From the NCBI RefSeq assembly GCF_014898055.3, contig NW_023605083.1, forward strand, positions 69,495,715-69,559,714: 64,000 nucleotides of DNA. Direction: 5' to 3'. Shown piece by piece: positions 22,959 to 35,300 of the stretch. The number at the start of each line of letters is the position of its first letter. The first letter of the stretch is position 1. The notes beneath the pieces were generated by a model. It saw only the letters and a program-made list of their open reading frames with translations, made no database searches and was not told the origin of the DNA. The DNA is from Talpa occidentalis (Eukaryota > Chordata > Mammalia > Eulipotyphla > Talpidae). The translations under genes and the position numbers were made by a program.

Positions 22959-23251
22959 ATACGAGAAAGATAGGGCCTCCCCTGGTGGCACAGCAGTTGA
23001 GCACTGGGCTGTGAAGCATCCTGCAGCCTCTGTAGCACCGGTTCAATCCCCGGCCGCCGGCAATTGTCCCACATGGTGCGACAGACCTCTCCTGCTGTGC
23101 CCACTGCTCCCCTCAGCAGTGTATTTCGTCAGTCTGCCTGTTCTGTTCCCCACTCTGGTGAATTCTCTCACCCTCCCACACTTCTGACTGCACCCACTGC
23201 TTGTATAAATAAATAAATAAATCTTTAAATTAAAAAAAAATATGAGAAAGA
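22959..23251 (+). mobile_element. tRNA-derived SINE with 12-bp target duplication
   Basis: Sense copy from about 22,971 to 23,239. The target duplication 'ata(c/t)gagaaaga' has one mismatch, at 22,959-22,970 and 23,240-23,251. The B box region reads GGTTCAATCCC. The middle of the body lacks one 'tctgtctc' unit. Confidence 0.93.
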
Positions 23252-24700
23252 CACAAGATACTTTTTTTTTTTTTTAATTTATTGTTATCTTGTACACTGA
23301 AATGAACCAAGGAGTTTCAGCACTGGCTGGTTTCCCAAATCCAACAGGACACCCAGAGTGGGCCAGGGTATATCCAGTTCTCTCTGCAAATCATTGAAGG
23401 CAGCCAAGGGGTTCAATGGGCAAGGGGCCCTCATTTCCCATTGCTATTCTATGGACAAGACTCGCCACAAAGTCCCTCAATCAGTGAGCTAGAATCAGAC
23501 CTACTTCCTTGCTCCTCTTACTGTTTTCATAAAATGCAGCTGGTGGACTAGGAAAAGGCAGGGAGGACTTTTTCTAGCCCATTTTCAAGCACTTGCAGCA
23601 TGCATCATTTTCAAGTCAGAATAGTTCATCAGATCTGGTCATCACAAGCTCAAACCAGGTTGAATGTGAGCCTGGGGGGCTGCACTGATTCCATTGCCTT
23701 CCAGGACTCTAGTGGAATGTGAACGGCATCTCTGCTCTGCAAACAAATACCCCTCTAAGTGGTGATCCTATTTGTGCCCAGAATTCATTGCACAAACATC
23801 TGTCTCCTGGGAAATCGCTATCTACTTGGATAAGATTAGGAGTCTGGACTACCTACTACATTATCATAGATCTGGGCCCTCCCACAGGCCTCCACCTAAA
23901 CACAGGGAAATCCAGCCCTCTGCCAAGACTTTTGTGCTTTTGGAAATCCAAGGGCATTTTCCAAACCCCTCCATCAAATTAATAGCTATGAATTTTTAGG
24001 ATTAACAGATTCAGTTGAGATGGTTCTGGTTCTAAGAGATCTTTGGTTTAATCTAAAGGCTGGAGATAAAATGTTATTGAGTTGGTAGATGAGGGAGTCT
24101 GTGTTTTACTTTTGGTTCTGATTTTTTGGCTGTTGTTGATGAAATTTTTATCAACCATTACTATTCTCATCCAATTTAAACCACATAATCCTCCATGCCT
24201 TAGTGAATCTGCCAAATTTAGGATATGGTAGACTGAGCAAGAGTCTCACACACTTGGGCATATCTACATTCTCACTGCACAAAAAGAATCTCTTGGAATC
24301 CAACAGCATGCCAGCTTTTGAACATTATCAGAGAAGAAAAGGACAGCAATGGTGTTTCTAATCTGGTCTGTCCACTCTCTTCTCAGCTTTACTTATCTGA
24401 AAGCTTGAAGGTGGCTTTAAAAGTATCCCTGGGTACTTCAATCAGGGCTAAAATGACCTTGAATGGTCCTACACTCCGTCCATGTCAATCTGATGTTTGA
24501 ATCTCAGTTATCAGGATGATTGTTAGAATGATTAAAATTACAGCACTGAGTTGGTATTATGGAGTCTTCCCCAGACCACAGAGCAGTTGGTTGTCACCAT
24601 TCAAGAGCATCCTGAGAAAAGCATCCAGTTTGGTGAGAGGAGGAAAATTGTTTTCTTTGGTACCAGTTCTTGGAAGTGGGAGCAACTAGATGTGCTTGAG
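23252..24700. other. Unidentified non-repetitive block after a T14 run
   Basis: A T14 run at 23,262-23,275 is followed on the plus strand by about 1.4 kb of balanced composition. Read on the minus strand the block ends AATAAA-TT-A14, like a retroposed transcript. I could not find a matching target duplication, and I do not recognise any protein in it. It could be old ERV-internal sequence, a processed pseudogene or unique DNA. Confidence 0.3.
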
Positions 24701-26080
24701 AAACTGAAACGTGGGTAGTCTGAGCTGCTATGTTCAGTGAGTGCACAATGAACACATATATTAAATAGTTTGTATGGAAAAGGAATGTCAGGTATTTATA
24801 ATAATACTTATACTGGTTACTTGTTCAGATTCAGTGATGTTATAATGAATTCCATCGGTTTCATGTTGCTCTTTATAATGTGGCTTTTAACTATCCCAAA
24901 GAATTTTCAGAGCAGGAAGGGTCACTTTAGTTGAAAGTAATAAAATGATAAGGTCCTGAGAGGGAAGAGTGGCTAAACCATGACTCTGAAGAATGAGTAA
25001 AAGGTAAATAATACCTGTTTACTAAACATTCTCATGTTCATTCTCACATTGATAATGTAACATAATCCAGATACAACTCATGGTAACATCAATAATTGCA
25101 TTCCCAATTGAAATGTCAGCTTACTGAGGCCAAGGAAAGTGGAGGTGCTGTACTAAAAAATAGCTACAGGAAAGGGTAGAACTGGAAGAATAAACGCAGG
25201 GCTTTCTATGTCAAACCCATGCTCTTTTTCCTATACCAAATTGTACCTCTCTAAAATGTATTTACTATAGCCAGTGGGCTGACGATTCTCAGTTCTGATT
25301 CTTCATCTTCTCTTCTTATCTCCCTTTACCCATCACTCACAGGTCTGTGAACAGGATTTAATATTGTTATTTTATTTACTACAACCATTTCTACCCCCTG
25401 CACTCTGCTTGATGCTGTACAAAAATAGTTTGCCCTTTGGGAAGAGAGTGCTGGGGCTGTGCACCTCCATGCCTATATTTGTGTTTATGAACCAGGCAGG
25501 GTAAGGGAGATAGCAAGTTGGCTAAGTATGACTCCAGGGGGAGTGGATTTCTGGCCGAGTCGATAATGGAAAATGGAGAATTTCATCTCTAGGTCAGTGA
25601 CTGAATCTAGTCTAGTCTTTCACTGTCTGCTCTGTATGATTACTTGGTCTTTAGAAGCTGGATTTGGGACTTCCCATGCTCTATTCTCCAAATGCTCTCC
25701 CTCCTTCCTTCTAGCTCATGTCCATGTCATTTTCTAAAGCATACTCCTTCTCTTAAACCCCCCCTCATTAACTGAAAATGAAAAGTTAATTCCCACTGAC
25801 CTTATACCTAATATGAGAGAAAGCATTAAGCCCAAATGATATAGAAACACAGGATTAATTGCCATCTCTGTATATGCAAATGTTGTTACTATTGATATTA
25901 TCATCATTAAATAGTATTAATTTAATAAAATATCTTATGTGATTTGTTTTGGAAACTAAGATTTTAATCATATTATGAAGGATTTTGAGTTAATGGTATT
26001 TTTTAGGCTGATTGGTGATATTGTTTATAGATATCAGATGAAGTATCATTATTCAAAGGATGGGACACAGTGGTGTAAAG
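24701..26080. other. Unique sequence, no gene recognised
   Basis: AT-rich. Nothing recognisable on either strand. Confidence 0.35.
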
Positions 26081-26084
26081 CAAA

Positions 26085-26275
26085 GTTAATTAGATCCAGA
26101 ATGAGGAGACTTATATTTAGATTGGACTCTTCTATTTACCTTATATGCTAAGTCATTTTGTTCTCTAAACCTCAGCTTCCTTATGTATAAAATGTGAATA
26201 ATAATTTTATGACTTTTTGAGTTGTCATATATGAACTCAATAAATTAGTTACCTTGCCTGCTTATGTCATACATA
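26085..26275 (+). repeat. MIR SINE, sense, diverged
   Basis: The order 'ttgttctctaaacctcagcttcc', 'tgtataaaatgtgaataataat', 'gaactcaataaattagtta' matches the MIR 3' half. Confidence 0.6.
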
Positions 26276-26402
26276 TACTATTTTATATTTGAGAAGTAGT
26301 GATCTTCAAGGTGGGTAAAATTGTGTCTTTGACAAGCAAAGATAACCCACTATGAGTTTTGAGAAGAAAATATTAGTGATGAAAAATATACTATATATGT
26401 GT

Positions 26403-26585
26403 AGCAATGTATAACATTTTTTAAAAGATTTATTTATTTATTTATTTATACAAGCACTGGGTACAGTCAGAAGTGCGGGAGGGTGAGAGAATTCACCAGC
26501 GTCAGAATGGAGAGCAGAACAGGCAGACTGAGGAAGTATACTGTTCAACTGCTGCGCCATCGGGGAGGCCCAGCAATGTATAACA
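26403..26585 (-). mobile_element. Internally deleted SINE, 14-bp target duplication
   Basis: Antisense copy of only about 155 bp between perfect target duplications 'agcaatgtataaca' at 26,403-26,416 and 26,572-26,585. The tail side and distal body run normally to 'tatactg', then jump to the head at 'ttcaactgctgcgcc'. About 110 bp are missing, including the B box. Because the ends and duplications are intact, the deletion either preceded insertion or occurred inside the element afterwards. Confidence 0.93.
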
Positions 26586-26676
26586 CTTATGGATACATGT
26601 GCTACGTGTATAGAGTGTGTATTTATTCCATATTTAGTCCATGCTTACAGGTAGGGAGGCACTATCAAAAGTGTTA

Positions 26677-26972
26677 CTAAAACCAGTTTTATTTTATTTT
26701 TTTAAAAAAGATGTATTTATTTATAAAAGCACTGGGTACAGTCAGAAGCGTGGGAGGGTAGGAGAATTCACCAGAGCCAGAGCGGGGAACAGAACAGACA
26801 GACTGATGAAATACACTGCTGAGGGGAGCAGCAGGCACTGCAGGAGAGGTCTGTTGCACCATGTGGGATGCTCGCCTGCGCCAGGGATTAAAACGGTGCT
26901 GCAGAGGCTGCTGGCAGCTTCACAGCCCAGCGCTCAACCGCTGAGCCACCAGGGAGGCTAAAACCACTGTTT
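26677..26972 (-). mobile_element. tRNA-derived SINE, antisense
   Basis: Full-length antisense copy from about 26,692 to 26,957, flanked by 'ctaaaaccagtttta'-like duplications that differ by a two-base gap. The body reads 'aagcactgggtacagtcagaag' as in the first subfamily. Confidence 0.9.
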
Positions 26973-27124
26973 TAAAAGGGTCACTTGTAGGGTGAAGAAT
27001 GAAATTAAGTGTTTTGGTGGTGAACATAAGGTGGTATATACAGATGGTGATTTATAATGTTGTACCCATGAAACCCATATAATATTATAAACCATTGTTT
27101 CATCAATAGAAAAAAAAGTCCTTT

Positions 27125-27427
27125 AAAATTGTTCTAAGTTGGAGCCTCCCCGGTGGCACAGCTGGTTTTGTGCCATGCTGTGAAGCTGTCTGCAGCCTCC
27201 GCAGCCTCTGCAGCGTGGGTTCGATTCCCAGCCAGCCAGGGAGATACCCAAATGGCGCGGCAGACCTCTGCTGTCTCACCCACTGCTCCCCTCAGCAGTG
27301 TCTTCAGTCTGTCTGCCTGTTCTGCTCCCCGATCTGTCTCTGGTGAATTCTCTCAACCTCCCACACCTCTGATCTGTACCCCAGTTCTTGTATAAATAAA
27401 ATAAGTCTAAAAAAATTGCTCTAAGTT
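27125..27427 (+). mobile_element. tRNA-derived SINE with 16-bp target duplication
   Basis: Sense copy of the second subfamily, from 27,141 to about 27,411. It carries an extra 'gcagcctcc' unit in the spacer between A and B boxes. The target duplication 'aaaattgttctaagtt' recurs at the right with one mismatch. Confidence 0.93.
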
Positions 27428-27497
27428 TTGATGAGGAAGACAATGACAGTGAATAAAATAATTATATTGTAAGATCATGCCTTAGAAGGTAACTTTT

Positions 27498-27802
27498 AAA
27501 ATTAATAAAGTGGGCCTCCCCTGGTGGCACAGTGGTTGAGCGCTGGGCTGCAAGGCTGCCTGGAGCCTCTGCAGTGCCGGTTCAATCCCCGACCACTAGC
27601 GAGTGTCCCACATGGCACTACAGACCTCTCCTGCCATGCACACTTCTCCCCTCAGCAGTGTATTTTGTCACTCTGCCTATTCTGTTCCCCGCTCTGGCTC
27701 TGATGAATTCTCTCACCCTCCTGCACTTCTGACTATACCCAGTGCTTGTATAAATAAATAGATAAATCTTTAAAAAAATAAAATAAAATAAAATTAATAA
27801 AG
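27498..27802 (+). mobile_element. tRNA-derived SINE with 13-bp target duplication
   Basis: Full-length sense copy of the first subfamily, from 27,511 to 27,789, with a longer AAAT/AAAATA tail. Target duplication 'aaaattaataaag' is perfect at 27,498-27,510 and 27,790-27,802. Confidence 0.95.
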
Positions 27803-28790
27803 CATATAGTTTCCTGTATCTCCCTCCTTTTCTCATAACATGAAAGCCATCTCATGCAATATATGCAGCTATTGCTCAAGATTCTTCCAAAAAGAAGTCG
27901 AGTGGATAAGCTTCCCCCACCAAAAATGTTCCCTTTGATGGCATTTCACACTATTTGTTATATTTCTCTGTTTCAGATCTCGAGGTCAAGCCAGCTGAAA
28001 AGTCTAATTTCTGGTAATGAATACCCTCGTCAAAGATTCTATGACACTTTTTTCTAGTACTGTATTTTGACTGTACCCAGTGATACTTTCAGTTATTATT
28101 TTTTTTTAAAGATGTACAATGGCATTATTTTGGTGATGAAATTACTTATATATCCAACTACAATGTGTTGCCTCAATAGTCATATGCTACTTCAAAGAAT
28201 CTAAAATTAGATTGTTGAATAACATTTAATGTGCTAGGGAGAATGTGTAATATGTGAGGAAAAAAATCTGAAAGCCAACAGATGTGATTCCTTTCAAAAT
28301 GCATGGATAATACTTTTACATCTGCCTATGAAGTATTAACCACTACTGCAATTATCTTTTAAAATTAGAAAATAAGACAAAATAAAAAAAAATAAGTTCA
28401 AGATAAGACTTTGAACAACAAGAAATGTCAGGTTGCAAGGTGAATGCCAAGATTATGTCCAATCACTGCAAGTGGCATTTCCCAGGTCATACCTCAAGGC
28501 ATGAATTATGGTTTTGAACTTTCACCAAGTTGAGAAGATGGACATTGTAGTCCAAGTGAGTCAACATAACTATAATTTGCAAGATATAGTACCAGAAAGA
28601 AGGGAATTACATAACTAACTCCAGAAATCTGCATAGATTCCTCTCAAGTCTTTGTCTAAGGATGGCCTGCAAATATGTGTGGTGAAATTAACTGAGACCA
28701 AAGAAAGAATTCTCAAAAGGCAGTAGGCAGAATAATTTCAGTGGTTCAAAGGGGGGTAATATGTGAGTAGTCAGTCAAATATCTATAAAG
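27803..28790. other. Unique AT-rich sequence
   Basis: No gene or clear repeat recognised. The right part grows A-rich toward the L1 that follows and may already belong to it. Confidence 0.35.
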
Positions 28791-31734
28791 GCATTGTCTC
28801 AAGAATGTAATTAAATTAGTCTCATAATAAATGATGCTTTGGGTAACTCATAACAACAAATTTTAACAGTCAGTCTTCAAATAATCAAATGGATTCTCAA
28901 TAATGTTTGCCAGAAAATAGGAATATATGACATAAACCTGATATCAATTATATAAAATATTCAGCATCCAATGATACAAATTTATAGTGCCTAGCATTTA
29001 ATAAAGCATTACCAGACATATAAACCATCAGGAAACTGATTATAACCAGAATAAAGTCTAATTAATAGAACTGGATCTACAATGTGGATACTTAAATTGC
29101 AATGCAAGAAACTCAAAACAATGATTATAAACATATTCAATATGTTTTGGAAATAGAAGTAACATGAACATGATGATAACCAAAATGTAAGATTTTAAAA
29201 GACAAAGATCTAAGCTCTAGATCTAAAATCACAATATTTAGAAAGGAAAAAGGACAGTATGACATCAACCAAAAAAAAAAAAAAAAAAAAAAAACAAAAA
29301 AAACGAAGACCAGTGAACTTAAAATATAGCAATCAGAGTTATCCAAACTGAAGCAATAAAAAGTTACAAAAAGGAGAGAACAAAGATGAATAAGGTACAA
29401 TAATCTCTGGGACAATATATCTATAATCAGGAGGGTATATGTGTATAATCAGGATACAAGAAGTGGGGTAGCAAGACAGCAGAAAATCCAAAGCAGAAGA
29501 AATGTTGGACATCACATCTGGGCATACTAGAGTCAAATTACTAAAAACCAATAATAAATAGAAAAGTATTAAAAGCAGTCAGAAAACAAAGACATATTAC
29601 TCTCAAGAAAGATAAGAATTACAGTGCCAGAAGCATGAGGATCAGAAGACAATGGAACCACAGTTTTAAAGAGCCACAGGTAAGCACCATCAAGCTAGAA
29701 TTTTATCACCAATGAGAATATAATTTAAAAAAATGAAAGAGGAAAAAAAAAGACTTGAGAACTAACAAAATCTGTGCTTGTTTGCTCCAACAAATTTACA
29801 GTAAAAATGTTAAAAGTAGTCCTTCAAACACAAGGAACATGAGCCAGCTGGAAAATTGGATCCACACAAGAAGAGTACCCCAAAATTAAACATGTTGGTC
29901 ATATAAGACATACTCCTAATTTTTAAATATTGTTGAAGGATGACTGTTTCTTTAAAAAAAAAAAATGTTAGCAGGGTTTATGGTAGTTGTAATAATTGCA
30001 GAAGTAAAAATATATGAAAACCAGAATACAGGAGTTGAATATAAGCTATTATAAGTTTTCTATATACTATATGATTTGATGTAATAGTACTTGAAGATAG
30101 AGCATAGCAAGTTAAGATACATACCATAAAGTAACTGACCGCTAAAAAAATACCAGAGAATTAGCTGACAATCACCCATTAGAAACAAAATAGTACCACA
30201 GAAAATACTCAATTAATACAAGATGTTTGGAAAGTAAATAAGAAAAAAAAATAAAAAAGAATAGATTATATAAATTGAAAGCAAACAGCAGAATAATAGC
30301 CAGAAATCAATCCATAGCAATAATTAAATTAATCATAAAAAGTATAAATAAAAGACATAATAATCAAACTATATAAAACATAGCAACTCTTACCTATATG
30401 ATGCTTATAAATATAACTTAAATATAAGGCCAAAGATAAGATAAAAGAATGAAAAAATTGTGTACCACACTAACATTAAAAATAAAAAGAAATCTGTAGA
30501 TCTATATTAATAATCAATTGAACTAGACTTTAAAAAAGCAATATCAGGAATACAGATAGGTATTTCATAAAAATGAAAGTGATGATTCATCAAAAAAATA
30601 AATCAAAATGTATATACAATATAAATTCTCAAAAAGCATGAAGTAAAATCTGATAGAAATGAAACAAAAAGCAGAGAATACCACATTATATTTGGGATTT
30701 ATCTGTGCTTTTCAATAATTGTTTAAAAATATAGGTAAAAATATTTGGAAGAATTTTGAACACCTGAACAATACTATCAGCAAATTTGACCTAACTGGCA
30801 TTTTTAGAGCATAAGACAACAGCAAAATATTCTTTCAAGTAAAAATGCAGTGCTAGATAACACTGTAGACATTGCAAAAATCCAAATGAAATTGAAATGA
30901 TGAAAAAATTTACACAGTACATTCTCTAAACAAAGTGGAATTAAACCAGAAGTCAGAAAGCTGAATGCTTTCTAAAAAAAATCTCAAATTTTCAAAATTA
31001 AATGACATACATCTGAATAACCCATGGATCTAAAAAAAAAAAAAACAACAAACAAACATCCACAAAGGAAGTTACAAGACCTTCTGAAATGAGTGAAGAT
31101 AAAAAAAGCATAACATTACAAAATGATGGGATACAAGTAAACCAATGCTTAGTTTATAACAATATTTATCATCATATACTTATTTAAGAAAAGAATGATG
31201 CTCTTTCTACATAATGCCAGCCACAGGAGACTGTGCAGGTGAAGAAAAGCAAATGGAATCTAATGTAAGTAGAAAAAAAAATAAACATTCGTGATAAGAA
31301 TGGAGCTCAAAGAATTAGAAATCAGGTAAACAATTGAGGAAAATCAGTGGGACAAAAATTTGATTTGGGGAATGAAAAATCTGATGACTCTCTAGCCAGA
31401 TTTAACCGAATAGAGAAAGACATAAATAACCAATAACAAGAATGAAAAAGGAAACATCATTATAGACCCTATAGACATTAAATGAATAATAAGAGAATAT
31501 CACACCACAACAATTTGATGACAAAAAATTTGAAAATAAGATGAAATGTATTAAGCACTTGGATACATTCACTTCCAAGGTTCACTGAATGCTGTTCCAG
31601 TGATAATTGAAACACTGTATCTATCAATGTTATTCAATGCATACTTAAAAACAGTCTTATGCAAACAATTCCAGCCCCAAGTGACTTTAAGGGTGAAGTC
31701 AACCAAATATGTAAGGAAGAGATAATACCAGTTT

Positions 31735-32085
31735 TACACAAACACTTTATTTTTTTTTTTTTTTTTTTTTTAGAGGCATGCTTTATTTATTTATTTATTT
31801 ATTTGTTTGTCTGTTTTGTTTATACATGCACTGGGTACAGTCAGAAGTTCGGGAGGGTGAGAGAATTCACCAGAGCCAGAGCGGGGAGCAGAACAGGCAG
31901 AAGGACCGAAATACACTGCTGAGGGGAGCAGCGGGCGGCAGGAGAGGTCTGCGCGCCATGTGGGACCCTCCTCTGGTGGCCGGGGAGCAGCCGGGGATCG
32001 AACCGGCGCCACAGAGGCCGCGGGCAGCTTCGCAACCCAGCGCTCAACCACTGCTCCACCAGGGAGGCCCTACACAAACACTTTA
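31735..32085 (-). mobile_element. tRNA-derived SINE with perfect 15-bp target duplication
   Basis: Antisense copy with the longest tail in the window, a T21 run and TTTA/TTTG units from 31,750 to about 31,825. The target duplication 'tacacaaacacttta' is perfect at 31,735-31,749 and 32,071-32,085. Its body is close to what I take as the family consensus, and B box and A box complements are intact. It is probably one of the youngest copies. It sits inside the ancient L1. Confidence 0.96.
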
Positions 32086-32369
32086 GATGAATACAAAAAG
32101 AGATAATACATCCCAAGCTGTTTTGTGAATACAGCATTGTCCTGACATCAAAACCATTCAAAGAAATCAAACAAAAAATAAAAATGAACTAATATCTCTC
32201 ATGAATGTACATAAGAAATTACTTAATAAATAATAAATACTAGCAAAATGAATCTTGTGATATTTTAAAAGGATAAATTTTTATAAGGAGGTAGAATTAG
32301 TTTACCCAGGAATACAACACTTAACATCTGCAATACTGCAATGCAATTCTGACACTAACTACTCTGAGT

Positions 32370-33610
32370 TAGAACACATTTCACAAGTTAAGAGCATAGT
32401 TTCCAATAAAATTTCCATGACTTCAGAAACTTGTCAAAAATCAGTGAGTTCCCAGACCACCCACATTTTTGACCAAGTGGCTATAATTTCTGTAGCTTTT
32501 AGTTACTATTCCCTTAGCCTCAATATCTCAATAAAATGACTCACATGACTCAGTAAAGGACTATCCTTATAACTATAGTTTTATTATAAAAGATACAAAT
32601 CATGAGACCCATACACAGGATTGTTACTGGGCAGTATTGTTACCAGAACTCCCAAACCTGTCTGCTCTAAACAGGTTCTGTTCCACCACATCAAGACAAA
32701 ATATACTCTAGTGTGTAAGATCTGTAGTGGAAAGGAAGTTTCATACAATTCGTGTGCAATCAAGAGAAAAGAAAGGAAAGAATAGTTTCCAAATCAAGTA
32801 CCCAAAGTGACCTATCCAATTGTGGGTAAATGCGCAGTCAAACAGGGTTGGCCAAAAGCAGGGCCACTGAGGCCCAAAAGCTTGTGACAAGTCTAAGGCA
32901 TCTTCTGGTGAGGACCCATAGGAATGGGACAGAAAAAGCCATAAGTAGAAGAGCAAAATCAAAAAAGTGAGATAAAAGCTGTCATGTTTAACCTCCCCAT
33001 GTGTCTCTCACCTCTGACTATTTCAAGTGTTTCCTTCCATGACCTTCAAGTCCCTGGTACAAGTCCAAGGCCAAGAAGCAAGCACAGCTTCTTCACATGT
33101 CTCTGCTCCATGTGCCTCTTGCAAGTCTCCTTCTTACTCTGCCCCTCCTTCTTCCTTTCTAAAGTCTCCTCTCTAGCTTTTCCTCCTGCCAGCTCAGTTC
33201 CACCCTTCCTTGGGTAGAGCAGAGAACCTGGAACCTTCCCTTTCCCTGGGGACCATCCTGTTACAGGATGAGGTTTGGAAGGGTTCAGAGTATAGAAATT
33301 TCATGTCCTCTCTCCATTGACCCAAGGCATGCCACTCACTCTTTTGGCACATCACTGGCTTAATCAACTGAATGGGGGGTCATCCTTTTACTAGGGTTTC
33401 ATTATGCAGGCATGGCTGATGGACTCACTTGACAAGTGACTAAATTCAGTCCCCAGACTGATCCCAGAGGTCAGCCTGTCCCCAAATCTTTAATAGCAGG
33501 GTTGGTCTTTCCAGCAAGGTGAGTCCCCATCCTGAAACTATGCAGGGTCCTATCACAAATCACTTCATTAGCACAAACTCTCAAAGATTCTTCATGAAGG
33601 AGAATTTAAA
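32370..33610 (-). mobile_element. LTR-like segment inside the L1, antisense ERV type
   Basis: The A-rich L1 pattern stops near 32,360 and resumes near 33,610. The right part in between reads like a known ERV LTR in antisense: 'gggtttcattatgcaggcatgg', 'gagtccccatcctgaaactatg' and 'cacttcattagcacaaac'. The left part ('ttataactatagttttattat') fits the other LTR end. No proviral genes are visible. Exact family and both limits are uncertain. Confidence 0.55.
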
Positions 33611-34609
33611 AAAAATGACACTGAATATTAGAAAGTCTTGATGGAAGTTTCTTAAAGATGTGAATAAGTGGAGATGGTAACATGTTCACAAATGAGAATA
33701 TTTTAAGTTGTCACTTCTCCCAAACTGCCAGTAGATTTATATAAAATCCAATCAACACCCAAGTAAGCATTCTTTGTAGAAGTCAAAAAGTTGGTCATAA
33801 AATGCACATGGAAATGGAAACCACTCGCAGTAACCAAAACAATTTTGAAAAAGAACAAAGTTGAAAGACTTAAACCACATGATTGGAAGACTTATTCCAA
33901 AGGTACAGAATTAAGACAGGGTTGTTTTGGCATAAGGATAACATATAAATCAATGTAGCAGAACAAAATATCAGAAATGGATTCAAACATAATTGGTTAA
34001 TTGATTTTTGACAAAGGAGCCAAGGTAATTCAATGGGAAAAGGCATTATACTTTTAAACAAATGGTGCTGGCATAATTGGATATGCACATATTAAAAAAT
34101 GAACTTCAACCCTTACCTCATCCCAGTCACAAAAATTAACTCAAAGTGGATCATAAAATTAAATGTAAGAGCTAAAAGATAATTCTGGTAGATAATATAG
34201 AAGGAAATCCTGGTAACCTTGGGTTTGGGAAAAATTTTAATCATAGAGTACCTAAGGAGAAACCATAAATAATTTTCAAATACGATTTCATCAAAATTAT
34301 TTTTTTTTGTTCCTCAAAAACACTATAATGGAAATAAAAAGGCAAATTACACACTGAGAAAAGTATGTGCTAAGTATGTCTGATAAAGGACCTGTTACCA
34401 GCCAATATAAGTAATCCATTCAACTCAACAAAGGGATAAACAACTAGATTCAAAAGAAAGAGGGAAAAAAAATAAATCCTCTGAGCTGTCACTTCACCAA
34501 AAAATAATACACATACAGCAAAAGAAACACAGGAGAAAGATAGCCAACACTATTATTCATTAGGAAATACAAATTAAAACCACAAAGAGAGATTTTTACA
34601 CAACCATTA

Positions 34610-34733
34610 AGGAGGGAGTAGGATCAAAGCAAGGGGGGGTGGGAATTTTATGGGGACTACAACCAAGATGAAAATGCATACATTGTGCAAAAATGAAAAA
34701 TGATGTAAAAATGTATAAAATAATAAAAAAAAA
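34610..34733 (+). mobile_element. Short 5'-truncated young L1 3' tail
   Basis: About 120 bases match the 3' UTR of the young L1 at 58,600-58,740: a G-rich tract, then 'aaaatgcatacattgtgcaaa', 'gatgtaaaaatg' and an A-rich end. It interrupts the ORF2 sequence of the old L1, whose pattern continues directly after it. Confidence 0.8.
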
Positions 34734-35300
34734 GAGAATGACAACAGCACGTCTTACTGTCATCATTGCTGGTGGGGATGCAAAGTGATAACACCACTTT
34801 GGAAGACAGTCAGCGATTTCTCTTAAAGTTAAAATTTAACTCTCCATTTGCAGAATCGGATATTTACCCAGCAGAGAGGAAAATATTTACCAACACAAAG
34901 ACTTGCACAGGAATATAAAAACTTCATCACCATGGTCAAAATTGGAAAGCTAAATGGTCCTCCAAAGGAACAGGTAAACAAATGGATGGGGAACAAACTA
35001 AGGATACACTACAACATGGATGGATTTCAAAACCCTTATGCTATGTGAAAGAAGCCAGCCACAAAAGACTACACACTCTTTGAATCCTATCAGTGGTTCT
35101 AAGGGTCAGGGGTAGGGAGAAGAGACTGACACAATAATGTGTCACAAGGTATTTATGGGGGATGAAGAGCGTGTTTCAACCGTGATTGTGGTAGTGGTTG
35201 CATGACCACTTACATTTGTCAAAACTCAGTGAACTGTGCATTTAAAACTGATGACTATTGTTGCCTGTAAACTACACCTCAATAAAGCAGATATTTAAAA

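Larger units (their letters stand above)
28800..35300 (+). mobile_element. Ancient L1 (L1M-type), plus strand, nested insertions
   Basis: The long A-rich plus strand follows an old L1. The ORF1-type region spans about 28,990-29,900 ('aaaccatcaggaaactg', 'gggacaatatat', 'gagtcaaattactaaaaacc', 'gccagaagcatgaggatcagaagacaatgg'). ORF2 reverse-transcriptase wording lies near 32,100-32,345 ('ccaatatctctcatgaa'-like). ORF2 connection follows near 33,700-34,600, the ORF2 end near 34,740-35,080, and a 3' UTR ends 'aactacacctcaataaagc' at about 35,285. All frames are broken. It is interrupted by a SINE (31,735-32,085), an LTR-like segment (about 32,370-33,610) and a young L1 tail (about 34,610-34,733). 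Confidence 0.8.

Noticed and set aside
29272..29300. Long A run as a retroposon tail
   Set aside because: It lies within the A-rich L1 and has no flanking duplication; it is more likely an expanded internal A tract.
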